Source of the DNA: Zea mays
Taxonomy: Eukaryota > Streptophyta > Magnoliopsida > Poales > Poaceae
Assembly: GCF_902167145.1 (NCBI RefSeq)
Contig: NC_050096.1
Span: 266,498,622-266,562,621 of the forward strand
Direction of reading: 5' to 3'
Length of the DNA stretch: 64,000 nucleotides
Position numbers and translations under genes: made by a program. Below, in pieces: positions 10,516-21,727 of the stretch. Each line of letters opens with the position of its first letter. The first letter of the stretch is position 1. The notes beneath the pieces were generated by a model, which made no database searches, was not told the origin of the DNA, and saw only the letters and a list, made by a program, of their open reading frames with translations.

Positions 10516-10765
10516 TGTACTCCGTCGTTTTCAGGATCCCACTTTTGAAGTAGTCAAAAAGCACGAAAGATGTTCTAGCAGAAAGACTTTTTCCGAGGAA
10601 AATTTTAACGCAGAGGGGGTTCCCCCCTTCTAGCCCCCGAGGGAGGGTCGGGCTTTGCCGAGGCAAGGCTGACCCTTCCTTGATGGTTAGACTTTGTACG
10701 TGGACGAGGTGTACGAACAACTTGAAAACATCTTAAGGGTAGAAGCGACGTAGCTGTCGGATGTT

Positions 10766-12390
10766 CTAAGCGTTGTTGTAGACCTCGCCTTGACTGTTGG
10801 CCAGCTTGTATGTCCCGGGCTTCAGAACCTTGGCGATGACAAACGGCCCTTCCCAGGGAGGCGTGAGCTTATGCCGCCCTCGGCGTCTTGTCGCAGCCGA
10901 AGCACCAAGTCGCCCACCTGGAGGTCTCGGGACCGAACCCCTCGGCGTGTGGTAGCATCGCAGGGACTGCTGATACCGCGCCGAGTGTAGTAAGGCCATG
11001 TCCCGAGCCTCTTCGAGCTGGTCCAGTGAGTCTTCTCGGTCGGTCTGGTTGCTTCGGTCGTCGTACGCCCTCGTCCTCGGGGAACCGTATTCTAAGTCCG
11101 TGGGCAAGATGGCCTCGGCCCCATAGACTAGAAAGAACGGTGTGAAGCCCGTGGCTCGGCTCGGCGTTGTCCTTAGACTCCAGACCACCGAGGGAAGTTC
11201 CTTCATCCATCGCTTGCCGAACTTGTGGAGGTCGTTGTAGATCCTCGGCTTGAGTCCTTGCAGAATCATGCCATTGGCACGTTCTACCTGCCCATTCGTC
11301 ATGGGGTGAGCCACGGCGGCCCAGTCCACCCGGATGTGGTGATCCTCGCAGAAGTCCAGGAACTTTCTGCCGGTGAACTGGGTGCCGTTGCCGGTGATGA
11401 TGGAGTTCGGGACCCCAAAGCGATGGATGATGTTGGTGAAGAATGCCACCGCCTGTTCGGACCTGATGTTGTTCAGGAGTCGGACCTCGATCCACTTGGA
11501 GAATTTGTCGATGGCGACCAGCAGGTGCGTGTAGCCCTCGGGTGCCTTCTGCAAGGGACCGACGAGGTCCAGACCCCACACAACAAATGGCCAGGTGATG
11601 GGTATTGTCTGCAGAGCCTGAGCGGGCAGGTGGGTCTGCCTTGCGTAGAATTGACACCCTTGGCAGGTGCGGAGAATTCTAGTGGCGTCGGCCACCGCGG
11701 TCGGCCAGTAGAAACCTTGTCGGAAGGCGTTTCCAACAAGGGCTCGGGGCGCTGCGTGATGACCGCAAGCCCCCGAGTGTATTTCTTGTAAGAGCTCCTG
11801 GCCTTCGGCGATGGATATGCATCGCTGGAGGATGCCGGAGGGGCTGCGGTGGTAGAGCTCCTTCCCGTCACCCAGTAAGACGAACGACTTGGCGCGACGC
11901 GCCAGTCGCCGAGCCTCGGCTTGGTCGAGGGGCAGCTCTCCTCGGTGGAGATATTGCAGGTACGGGGTTTGCCAGTCTCGATTAGGCAGGACCCCGTTCC
12001 GCTCCTCCTCGACGCGCAATGCCTCGCCCTCGGGGGCCGAGGATGCCTCGGGCCGAACCGAGGGCGCCTCGGGCCGAGCCGAGGGCGCCTCGAGCTGAGC
12101 CGAGGACGCCTCGGGCAAGGCCGAGGCCTTCCCGGGCTCGGGCGTGTCGTCGGTCTTGACCGAGGGTTGATGTAGGTCTCGGGAGAAGACGTCCGGGGGA
12201 ACCGTTGTCCGCCCCGAGGCTATCTTAGCCAGCTCGTCCGCAGTCTCATTGTATCGTCAGGCGATGTGGTTGAGCTCTAGCCCGTAGAACTTGTCCTCCA
12301 GGCGCCGAACCTCATCGCAGTAGGCTTCCATCTTCGGGTCGCGGCAGTGGGAGTTCTTCATGACTTGGTCGATGACGAGCTGCGAGTCGC
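10766..12390 (-). pseudogene. Tat-lineage pol, 3' part: end of second RNase H, linker, integrase
   Basis: After the copia-1 insertion point (12390) the frame continues the second RNase H through SQLVIDQVM and LEDKFYGLELNHIA to a stop at 12257-12259 (a CGA to TGA type change). A linker with a repetitive EAPS(A/V)RPEA tract follows. The integrase then shows the HHCC zinc finger (GACGHHA..., CQGCQF), the first catalytic Asp in WGLDLVGP and the Glu in GQVERANG. The second catalytic Asp is replaced by Gly: the motif reads ITGNGTQF where the family has ITDNGTQF. The ORF ends at a premature TAG (10766-10768) a few codons before the usual terminus. There is no chromodomain. Integrase activity would be lost. 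Confidence 0.92.
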
Positions 12391-12636
12391 TGAAAGGGAA
12401 ATGTGCCCTTGGGCCATTTCTAAGTATTTTGGTGATTGAGTGCCAACACAAGTGATTAAATGTGAATCTATGCCCATGGATGGACAAAGTGCGAATCATG
12501 AGTAAAGGTATGTTTCTAAGCTTTAGTACATTGGTTTTGTGTACTAATATACTTGTCTAAGTGTTAGAAACAGAAAGAAGAAGAAAAGAGAAGAGTTGGC
12601 TGTGTACAGCCAAGAGGCTGTTTCGGTCTGGGGCAC

Positions 12637-12985
12637 CGGACTGTCCGGTGGTGCACCGGACAGTGTCCGGTGCGCCAGGCTGGCTCGGGCAAAGTGGCCG
12701 CTCTCGGGAATTCGATGACGGCGTACGGCTAAAATTCACCGGACTGTCCGGTGTGCACCGGACTGTCCGGTGAGCCAACGGTCGGCCGGGCCAACGGTCG
12801 GCCGCACGATCTGCGCGTGACACGTGGCCGAGCCAACGGCTAGAAGGAGGCACCGGACTGTCCGGTGTGCACCGGACATGTCCGGTGCGCCAACGGCTCT
12901 CTGGCGGGCAACGGTCGGCTGCGACATTTTAGGAAGGAGATCGGGCACCGGACAGTGTCCGGTGTGCACCGGACTGTCCGGTGCG
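12637..12985 (+). repeat. Sirevirus LTR palindrome cluster, eight units (copia-1 5' LTR)
   Basis: The palindromes take three forms that differ only at the centre: CACCGGACTGTCCGGTG, CACCGGACAGTGTCCGGTG and CACCGGACATGTCCGGTG. They occur in four pairs separated by ordinary sequence. Such conserved palindromic motifs are known from Sirevirus LTRs, and their role is thought to be regulatory. Confidence 0.9.
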
Positions 12986-13051
12986 CCCGATGACAGAAGG
13001 CAAGATCAGCCTTCCAGAATTGCTCTCAACGGCTCCTAGCTGCCTTGGGGC

Positions 13052-13058
13052 TATAAAA
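13052..13058 (+). promoter_or_regulatory. TATA box of the copia-1 5' LTR
   Basis: TATAAAA in the context GGGGCTATAAAAGGGACCCC. The same string is present in the other Sirevirus LTRs at 21140, 24281 and 43192. Transcription would start about 25-35 bases downstream and run into gag. Confidence 0.8.
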
Positions 13059-13641
13059 GGGACCCCTAGGCACATGGAGGAGTACACCAAGCAACCTTAG
13101 AGCATTCTTGATCATCCACACTCAGTCTTTGCGCATTCGTTTGTCATTCTCAGTGATTCGAGCTCCGTTCTAGTGAGAACTTTGAGATAGTCTTTTGAGC
13201 TCGTTTCTTGGCCGTGTGTGTGCGCATATTGCTGTGGATTTGTGTGTGTTGCTTCCCTCCCTTACTTCGTGCTTCTTTGTGAACTTTAAGTGTAAGGGCG
13301 AGAGACTCCAATTTGTGGAGATTCCTCGCAAGTGGGATAAAGATAAGCAAAGCAAAACACTGTGGTATTCAAGTTTATCATTGGATCACTTGAGAGGAGT
13401 TGAGTGCAACTCTCGTCCGTTGGGACGCCACAACGTGGAGTAGGCAAGTTTTGTACTTGGCCGAACCACGGGATAAACCACTGTGTCCTCTCTGTGTTGA
13501 ACTCTTTGTGGTTATCGTATTGTGCAAGATCTTTTCTCTAGCCACTTGGCATTAACTGTGCTAACACTTAACAAGTTTTTGTGGCTATAAGTTTAAGTTT
13601 TACAGGATCACCTATTCACCCCCCCTCTAGGTGCTCTCAAT

Positions 13642-13653
13642 TGGTATCGAAGC
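13642..13653 (+). other. Primer-binding site of copia-1 (mutated)
   Basis: TTGGTATCGAAGC lies two bases after the LTR. The expected complement of initiator tRNA-Met is TGGTATCAGAGC; copia-2 has the closer form TGGTATCAGAAC at the same place (24878-24889). Confidence 0.75.
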
Positions 13654-13689
13654 CGTTCTCTTCAAGAAAGGGACTAACCGCCCGAAGAG

Positions 13690-16074
13690 ATGGATCCTAA
13701 AGGCAAGGGGATGGTGATCAACGACAAGGAAAAGGAGTCCTTCGTCAACGAGCCAAGGGATGACAAGTCCAACGACTCGGGCTCGGGCCACAAAAGAAAA
13801 GATGGGAGGAAGAAGAAGACAAGGCGCATCAAGGAAATTGTCTACTACGACAGCGACGAATCTTCCTCCTCCCAAAAGGACAACGACGACTACGATAGAC
13901 GAAAGACGGTTAACTCAAACTTTTCTTTCGATTATTCGCGCATCCCGCATAGTTCAAATGCTCAATTGCTTCCCATTCCACTTGGCAAGCCCCCTCACTT
14001 TGATGGAGAGGATTACGGATTTTGGAGCCACAAAATGCGTACTCACCTGTTTTCTCTCCATCCAAGCATTTGGGAGATTGTGGAAAGTGGAATGAAATTT
14101 GATAGCTCGGATAGCCCTATGTTTATTAATGAACAGATTCATAGAAATGCACAAGCTACTACTGTATTGCTAGCCTCTTTGTGCAGGGACGAGTATCACA
14201 AGGTGAGCGGCTTGGACAATGCCAAGCAGATCTGGGACACCCTCAAGATCTCTCATGAGGGAAACGACGTCACCTTGCTCACCAAAATGGAGTTGGTGGA
14301 AGGCGAACTTGGACGGTTCGCGATGATAAGGGGGGAGGAGCCAACGCAAACATACAACCGGCTCAAGACCCTTATCAACAAAATAAGGAGCTACGAGAGC
14401 ACGCGATGGACGGACCACGACGTCGTCCGCCTAATGCTAAGGTCATTTACCGTTCTTGATCCTCATTTGGTGAACAATATACGTGAAAATCCCAGGTACA
14501 CCAAGATGTCGCCCGAAGAAGTTCTTGGGAAATTCGTTAGTGGGCAAATGATGATTAAGGAGGCAAGGTACGTGGACGACGCCTTGAATGGTCCGATCAA
14601 CGAGCCGCAACCCCTTGCTCTCAAAGCAACACGAAGCAAGGAGGCGCTACCTAGCAAGGTGGCACAGTTTGAGGCGGCCGGACTTAATGATGAAGAGATG
14701 GCCCTCATCATCAAAAGATTCAAGACAGCGCTAAAGGGTCGAAAGGGACAGCCAAGCAAGACTAAGACCAAGGGAAAGCGATCATGCTTCAAATGCGGTA
14801 AGCTTGGTCATTTTATTGCTAACTGTCCCGACAATGATAGTGACCAGGAACACGGGAGCAAGAGGTAAAAGAAGAAGCATTACAGGAAGGCCAAGGGCGA
14901 GGCACATATCGGAAAGGAGTGGGATTCGGATTGCTCCTCCTCCGACTCCGACAATGAAGGACTCGCCGCCACTGCCTTCAACAAGTCATCCCTCTTCCCC
15001 AACGAACGTCACACATGTCTTATGGCAAGGGAGAAGAAGGTATGTAATCAAAACAATGTCACTTATGATTCTTCTAGTGAAGATGAGTCTAGTGATGATG
15101 AAATAGATTACTCTAGTTTGTTCAAGGGATTGGATAGAACTAAAGTAGATAAAATTAATGAATTGATTGATGCCTTGAATGAAAAAGATAGACTCTTAGA
15201 AAAACAAGAGGATCTTTTGTATGAAGAGCATGACAAATTTGTAGAGGCACAAAAATCTTATGCTTTAGAAGTTAAAAGAAATGAAGTGCTTTCTAGTGAA
15301 CTATCTTCGTGTCATGAAACCATTGCTACTTTAAAGAGTGTTAATGATGACTTAAATGCTAAACTAGAAGTAGCTAGTAAATCTAATTCTTGTGTAGAAC
15401 ATGTTGAGATTTGCACTAGGTGTAAAGATTTTGATGTTGATGCTTGTAGTGATCATTTAGTTTCAATTTCCAAATTAACTGAGGAATTGGCTAGTCTTAA
15501 TGCCCAACTTAGGACTAGCAAGAATGAATTTGATAAACTAAAATTTGCAAGGGATGCCTATATGATTGGTAGACATCCCTCAATTAAGGATGGACTTGGC
15601 TACAAAAGGGAAGCCAAGAACTTGACAAGCCATAAGGCTCCCATCTCCGCCAAGGAGAAAGGGAAGGCCCCTATGGCTAGTAGTGTGCAAAAGAACCATG
15701 CCTTTATGTACTATGATAGAAGACAACCTAGAAATGCTTATAGGAGTTGTAATGCATATAATGCCTTTGATTCTCATGCCATGTTTGCTTCTAGCTCTTC
15801 GTATGTGCATGATAGAAATGTTGGTAGGAGAAATGCTGTTCATAATATGCCTAGGAGAAATGTTGTTAATGTTCCTAGGAAAGTAAATGAACCTTCTACA
15901 ATATATCATGCTTTGAATGCTTCCTTTGCAATTTGTAGAAAGGATAGAAAAATAATTGCTAGAAAGTTAGGGGCAAAATGCAAGGGTGATAAAACTTGCA
16001 TTTGGGTCCCTAAGGAAATTGTGACTAACCTTGTAGGACCCAACATGAGTTGGGTACCTAAGTCCCAAGCCTAA
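13690..16074 (+). pseudogene. Copia-1 gag, long Sirevirus type, one internal stop
   Basis: It starts MDPKGKGMV. After an acidic/basic, low-complexity N-terminus comes a UBN2-type gag polypeptide region (about residues 85-340) and a CCHC zinc knuckle, CFKCGKLGHFIANC. A TAA at 14866-14868 cuts the frame just after the knuckle, where copia-2 has a sense codon. The same frame then continues to 16074 through an acidic Ser/Asp stretch, a long coiled coil rich in Leu, Glu and Lys (about 15115-15560) and a basic C-terminus ending VPKSQA. This C-terminal extension is characteristic of Sireviruses, whose Gag has been reported to bind LC8 dynein light chain. In life it would form the particle and package RNA. 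Confidence 0.93.
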
Positions 16075-19000
16075 ATTTGCCTTGCAGGTTTATGCATCCG
16101 GGGGTTCAAGCTGGATTATCGACAGCGGATGCACAAACCATATGACGGGGGAGAAGAAGATGTTCACCTCCTACGTCAAGAATAAGGATTCCCAAGATTC
16201 AATTATATTCGGTGATGGGAATCAAGGCAAGGTAAAAGGGTTAGGTAAAATTGCAATTTCTAATGAGCACTCCATATCTAATGTGTTTTTAGTAGAGTCT
16301 CTTGGATATAATTTGCTATCTGTTAGTCAATTATGCAACATGGGGTATAACTGTCTATTTACAAATATAGATGTGTCTGTCTTTAGAAGAAGTGATGGTT
16401 CACTAGCTTTTAAGGGTGTATTAGACGGCAAACTTTATTTAGTTGATTTTGCAAAAGAAGAGGCCGGTCTAGATGCATGCTTAATAGCTAAGACTAGCAT
16501 GGGCTGGCTGTGGCATCGCCGCTTAGCACATGTGGGGATGAAGAACCTTCACAAGCTTCTAAAGGGAGAACACGTGATAGGTTTGACTAACGTGCAATTC
16601 GAAAAAGATAGACCTTGTGCAGCTTGTCAAGCAGGTAAACAAGTGGGAGGAGCGCATCACAGCAAGAATGTGATGACCACTTCAAGACCCCTGGAGCTGC
16701 TGCATATGGACCTCTTCGGACCCGTCGCCTATCTGAGCATAGGAGGGAGTAAGTATGGTCTGGTTATTGTTGATGACTTTTCCCGCTTCACTTGGGTGTT
16801 CTTTTTGCAGGATAAGTCTGAAACCCAAGGGACCCTCAAGCGCTTCCTCAGGAGAGCTCAAAATGAGTTTGAGCTCAAGGTGAAGAAGATAAGGAGCGAC
16901 AACGGGTCCGAGTTCAAGAACCTTCAAGTGGAGGAGTTCCTTGAGGAGGAAGGGATCAAGCACGAGTTCTCCGCTCCCTACACACCACAGCAAAATGGTG
17001 TGGTAGAGAGAAAGAACAGGACGCTAATCGATATGGCGAGGACGATGCTTGGAGAATTCAAGACCCCCGAGTGTTTCTGGTCGGAAGCCGTGAACACGGC
17101 TTGCCACGCCATCAACAGGGTCTACCTTCATCGTCTCCTCAAGAAGACTTCGTATGAGCTACTAACCGGTAACAAACCCAATGTATCTTACTTTCGTGTA
17201 TTTGGGAGTAAGTGCTACATTCTAGTGAAGAAGGGTAGAAATTCTAAATTTGCTCCCAAAGCTGTAGAAGGGTTTTTGTTAGGTTATGACTCAAATACAA
17301 AGGCGTATAGAGTTTTCAACAAATCATCGGGTTTGGTTGAAGTCTCTAGCGACGTTGTATTTGATGAGACTAATGGCTCTCCAAGGTAGCAAGTTGTTGA
17401 TCTTGATGATGTAGATGAAGAAGACGTTCCAACGGCCGCTATGCGCACCATGGCGATTGGTGATGTGCGACCACAGGAACAATTGGAGCAAGATCAACCT
17501 TCTTCCTCAACAATGATGGATCCCCCAACTCAAGACGATGAACAGGTTCATCAAAAGGAGGCGTGTGATCAAAGGGGAGCACAAGATAATCATGTGTTGG
17601 AGGAAGAAGCGCAACCGGCACCTCCAACCCAAGTTCGAGCGATGATTCAAAGGGATCATCCCGTCGACCAAATTCTGGGTGACATTAGCAAGGGAGTAAC
17701 TACTCGATCTCGATTAGTTAATTTTTGTGAGCATTACTCATTTGTCTCTTCTATTGAGCCTTTCAGGGTAGAGGAGGCCTTGCTAGATCCGGACTGGGTG
17801 TTGGCTATGCAGGAGGAGCTCAACAACTTCAAGCGCAATGAAGTTTGGACACTGGTGCCTCGTCCGAAGCAAAATGTTGTGGGAACCAAGTGGGTGTTCC
17901 GCAACAAACAGGACGAGCACGGGGTGGTGACGAGGAACAAGGCTCGACTTGTGGCAAAAGGTTATGCCCAAGTCGCAGGTTTGGATTTCGAGGAGACTTT
18001 TGCTCCTGTGGCTAGGCTAGAATCAATTCATATCTTGCTAGCATATGCCGCTCACCATTCTTTCAGGTTGTTCCAAATGGATGTGAAGAGCGCTTTCCTC
18101 AACGGGCCAATCAAGGAGGAGGTGTACGTGGAGCAACCCCCTGGCTTCGAGGATGAACGGTACCCCGACCACGTGTGTAAGCTCTCTAAGGCGCTCTATG
18201 GACTTAAGCAAGCCCCAAGAGCATGGTATGAATGCCTTAGAGACTTTTTACTTGCTAATGCTTTCAAGGTTGGGAAAGCCGATCCAACTCTGTTCACTAA
18301 GACATGTGATGGTGATTTGTTTGTGTGCCAAATTTATGTCGATGACATAATATTTGGTTCTACTAACCAAAAGTCTTGTGAAGAGTTTAGCAGGGTAATG
18401 ACGCAGAAATTCGAGATGTCGATGATGGGCGAGTTGAACTACTTCCTTGGGTTTCAAGTGAAGCAACTCAAGGACGACACCTTCATCTCCCAAACGAAGT
18501 ACACGCAAGATCTGCTAAAGCGGTTTGGGATGAAGGACGCCAAGCCCGCAAAGACTCCGATGGGGACCGACGGACACACCGACCTCAACAAAGGAGGTAA
18601 GTCCGTTGATCAAAAAGCATACCGGTCAATGATAGGGTCTTTACTTTATTTATGTGCTAGTAGACCGGATATTATGCTTAGCGTATGCATGTGTGCTAGA
18701 TTTCAATCCAATCCTAAGGAGTGTCACTTAGTGGCGGTGAAGCGAATTCTTAGATATTTGGTTGCTACGCCTTGCTTCGGGCTCTGGTATCCAAAGGGGT
18801 CTACCTTTGACTTGGTTGGATACTCAGACGCCGACTATGCTGGATGCAAGGTCGATAGGAAGAGTACATCAGGGACGTGCCAATTCTTAGGAAGGTCCCT
18901 GGTGTCGTGGAACTCTAAGGATGTGTTTGGTTTGGAGTCAAAATAGGATGGGATAGGGTCATCCCTAATTTAGGGGCAGGGTCATCCTTAAGAGTCACTA

Positions 19001-19644
19001 CTGTTTTTGTTTGGTTGAAGGGATAAACTTGGATGGAACCAACACAGTTTTTGTTTGGATGGTGGTTTTGTCACTTGTTGGGAGGCAACACGATTTTTCC
19101 AGCACCGTGACAGGGGTGGGGGCGACCTCATCCGCTCGTTTTTTGGGGACGGCGCCGCCACCGAAAAATGGTCTGGGGTTCAACTCGCCCCTGCTTGACC
19201 CTCATCCAAACATGACTAAAACTGTGGCCGCCTCGTTCCGTCCCTCTTTGTCCATTCAACCAAACACACCCTAAGAAACAAACCTCCGTTGCCCTATCCA
19301 CCGCTGAGGCCGAGTATGTTGCCGCAGGACAGTGCTGCGCGCAACTACTTTGGATGAGGCAAACCCTCAGGGACTTTGGCTACAATCTGAGCAAAGTCCC
19401 ACTCCTATGTGATAATGAGAGTGCTATCCGCATGGCGGAAAATCCTGTTGAGCACAGCCGCACAAAGCACATAGACATCCGGCATCACTTTCTGAGAGAC
19501 CACCAGCAAAAGGGGGATATCGAAGTGTTTCATGTTAGCACCGAGAACCAGCTAGCCGATATCTTTACCAAGCCTCTAGATGAGAAGACCTTTTGCAGGT
19601 TGCGTAGTGAGCTAAATGTCTTAGATTCGCGGAACTTGGATTGA
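16049..19644 (+). pseudogene. Copia-1 pol: protease, integrase, RT, RNase H; stop and MITE insertion
   Basis: Pol lies in the +1 frame relative to gag, opens at 16049, overlaps the gag end by 26 nt and has no ATG before the protease. Domains in order: protease with WIIDSGCTNHMTG; GAG-pre-integrase WLWHRRLAHVGM with the CAACQAGK half of the zinc finger; integrase catalytic Asp in HMDLFGP, Asp in RSDNGSEF and Glu in NGVVERKNR; a TAG at 17387-17389 in the linker; RT with [11 protein letters not shown]; RNase H with [21 protein letters not shown] (18919-19271) splits RNase H after WNSK, and the frame resumes at 19275 with [15 protein letters not shown] and ends at 19644. Catalytic residues are otherwise intact. 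Confidence 0.93.
18919..19271. mobile_element. 353-bp Tourist-like MITE in the copia-1 RNase H
   Basis: The termini are GGATGTGTTTGGTT and CAACCAAACACACCC, inverted repeats with one or two mismatches. TAA flanks both sides (18916-18918 and 19272-19274). The paralogous position in copia-2 (about 41406-41415) reads CTCTAAGAAAC with a single TAA and no insert, an empty-site control that fixes both ends exactly. GG...CC termini and a TWA duplication indicate a Tourist/PIF-Harbinger element. Confidence 0.93.
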
Positions 19645-20435
19645 ATTGTAGCATACATGTATTTATGCTGTTGATCATGTTCCTTTTTGCATTTCGTTGC
19701 TTAGTATGGTGCTCAAGTTGTACAAACACTCCCTGGACCTCACAAGTCCTGGTGCCAGTAATGCACATATTTAGGGGGAGATGTGTTACAACTTGACCCT
19801 TTGAGACTAACCGTTTGTTTGAGTTTGATTGTTTTAGTCTCGAAGGAGGATTGAAAGGGAAAAAGGTGGATTTGGACCATGAAAGACTTCCACTGCACTC
19901 CGATGAGAGGGTAACTTATTCCAAGTTCATCTTTAAACTCTTATTGCCTATTTGCTCTTAATTGAAGAATTTGGTGAGGCAATGGGGTTAAAGGGCCAAG
20001 ATTGATCCCATTTTTGGTGCTTGATGCCAAAGGAGGAGAAAATAAAGGCCAAAGTGATAAATGGATCAGCTACCACTTGAGAGATTTTGAAAACAGTAGA
20101 ATAGAGCTTTTGGTTTGTCAAATCTCTTTTGTTGTCTCTTTTGTCAAAAGTTGGCCTCTTGTGGGGAGAAGTGTTGATTATGGGAAAAAGGGGAAGTTTT
20201 TAGGAATCTTGAATCAATTTTCTTTGGAAAACCTCTCTTTATGTCTCTACCAGTGGATTTGACTTAGAGATAGGATTTTGAGTTGGATTTGCAAAAACAA
20301 ACCAAGTGGTGGCAAAGGATGATCCATATATGCCAAAATTGAATCAAAATAAATTTGAGTTTTATTTGAAGTAATTTTGCACTTGTTCTAGTGGCTTTAT
20401 GTTGTGTTGGCATAAATCACCAAAAAGGGGGAGAT
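19645..20435 (+). other. Copia-1 3' spacer with repeated purine tracts
   Basis: Non-coding. It contains AGGGGGAGATG at about 19772-19782, AAAGGAGGAGAAAA at about 20028-20041 and the LTR-adjacent AAAAAGGGGGAGA at 20422-20434. The last is the functional polypurine tract by position. Multiple polypurine tracts are a known Sirevirus feature. Confidence 0.75.
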
Positions 20436-21727
20436 TGAAAGGGAAATGTGCCCTTGGGCCATTTCTAAGTATTTTGGTGATTGAGTGCCAACACAAGTGA
20501 TTAAATGTGAATCTATGCCCATGGATGGACAAAGTGTGAATCATGAGTAAAGGTATGTTTCTAAGCTTTAGTACATTGGTTTTGTGTACTAATATACTTG
20601 TCTAAGTGTTAGAAACAGAAAGAAGAAGAAAAGAGAAGAGTTGGCTGTGTACAGCCAAGAGGCTGTTTCGGTCTGGGGCACCGGACAGTGTCCGGTGGTG
20701 CACCGGACAGTGTCCGGTGGTGCACCGGACAGTGTCCGGTGCGCCAGGCTGGCTCGGGCGAAGTGGCCGCTCTCGGGAATTTGATGACGGCGTACGGCTA
20801 AAATTCACCGGACTGTCCGGTGTGCACCGGACTGTCCGGTGTGCACCGGACTGTCCGGTGAGCCAACGGTCGGCCGGGCCAACGGTCGGCCGCGCGATCT
20901 GCGCGTTACACGTGGCCGAGCCAACGGCTAGAAGGAGGCACCGGACTGTCCGATGTGCACCGGACATGTCCGGTGCGCCAACGGCTCTCTGGCGGGCAAC
21001 GGTCGGCTGCGACATTTTAGGAAGGAGATCGGGCACCGGACAGTGTCCGGTGTGCACCGGACTGTCCGGTGCGCCCGATGACAGAAGGCAAGATCAGCCT
21101 TCCAGAATTGCTCTCAACGGCTCCTAGCTGCCTTGGGGCTATAAAAGGGACCCCTAGGCGCATGGAGGAGTACACCAAGCAACCTTAGAGCATTCTTGAT
21201 CATCCACACTCAGTCTTTGCGCATTCGTTTGTCATTCTCAGTGATTCGAGCTCCGTTCTAGTGAGAACTTTGAGATAGTCTTTTGAGCTCGTTTCTTGGC
21301 CGTGTGTGTGCGCATATTGCTGTGGATTTGTGTGTGTTGCTTCCCTCCCTTACTTCGTGCTTCTTTGTGAACTTTAAGTGTAAGGGCGAGAGACTCCAAT
21401 TTGTGGAGATTCCTCGCAAGTGGGATAAAGATAAGCAAAGCAAAACACTGTGGTATTCAAGTTTATCATTGGATCACTTGAGAGGAGTTGAGTGCAACTC
21501 TCGTCCGTTGGGACGCCACAACGTGGAGTAGGCAAGTTTTGTACTTGGCCGAACCACGGGATAAACCACTGTGTCCTCTCTGTGTTGAACTCTTTGTGGT
21601 TATCGTATTGTGCAAGATCTTTTCTCTAGCCACTTGGCATTAACTGTGCTAACACTTAACAAGTTTTTGTGGCTATAAGTTTAAGTTTTACAGGATCACC
21701 TATTCACCCCCCCTCTAGGTGCTCTCA
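20436..21727 (+). repeat. 3' LTR of copia-1
   Basis: 1292 bp. It matches the 5' LTR closely but carries two additional palindrome units (24 bp and 19 bp), which together account for the 43-bp length difference. One unit has the substitution CCGATG for CCGGTG. The TATA box is at 21140-21146. Confidence 0.95.

Larger units (their letters stand above)
6720..10765 (-). other. Long non-coding 3' region between integrase and 3' LTR of the Tat-lineage element
   Basis: About 4 kb of GC-rich sequence with no conserved retroelement domain in any frame. It holds a four-copy 77-bp array (7439-7745), three dispersed copies of a roughly 150-bp block (about 9500-10515), and plus-strand ORFs antisense to the element (8187-8624, 8654-9253). 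A spacer of this kind between pol and the 3' LTR is typical of Tat-lineage elements, some of which carry an antisense ORF there. Most short ORFs in it look like composition artefacts. Confidence 0.75.
12391..13639 (+). repeat. 5' LTR of copia-1
   Basis: 1249 bp, TGAAAGGGAA...GGTGCTCTCA. U3 carries eight CACCGGAC-centred palindromes (12637-12985). A TATA box at 13052-13058 is followed by the GGGACCCCTAGGC string seen in all four Sirevirus LTRs of this window. Confidence 0.95.
12391..21727 (+). mobile_element. Copia-1: Ty1/copia Sirevirus, Opie/Ji-like, full length
   Basis: A 9337-bp element flanked by the duplication GTCGC (12386-12390 and 21728-21732), inserted in the second RNase H of the Tat element and in opposite orientation. 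LTRs are 1249 bp (12391-13639) and 1292 bp (20436-21727) and start TGAAAGGGAA. Between them are a primer site, a long gag, pol in the order protease-integrase-RT-RNase H, a 0.8-kb 3' spacer and a polypurine tract. The LTR palindromes, extended gag with coiled coil and repeated purine tracts are Sirevirus traits. The LTRs differ at about eight positions (about 0.6%) plus exactly 43 bp of palindrome copy number. Gag has one stop, pol has one stop and a MITE. Confidence 0.95.

Noticed and set aside
12637..12985. Regularly spaced palindromes resembling a CRISPR array
   Set aside because: Units are pairs of perfect palindromes inside LTRs of a plant retroelement, with related rather than unique intervening sequence; there are no cas genes in this eukaryotic DNA.
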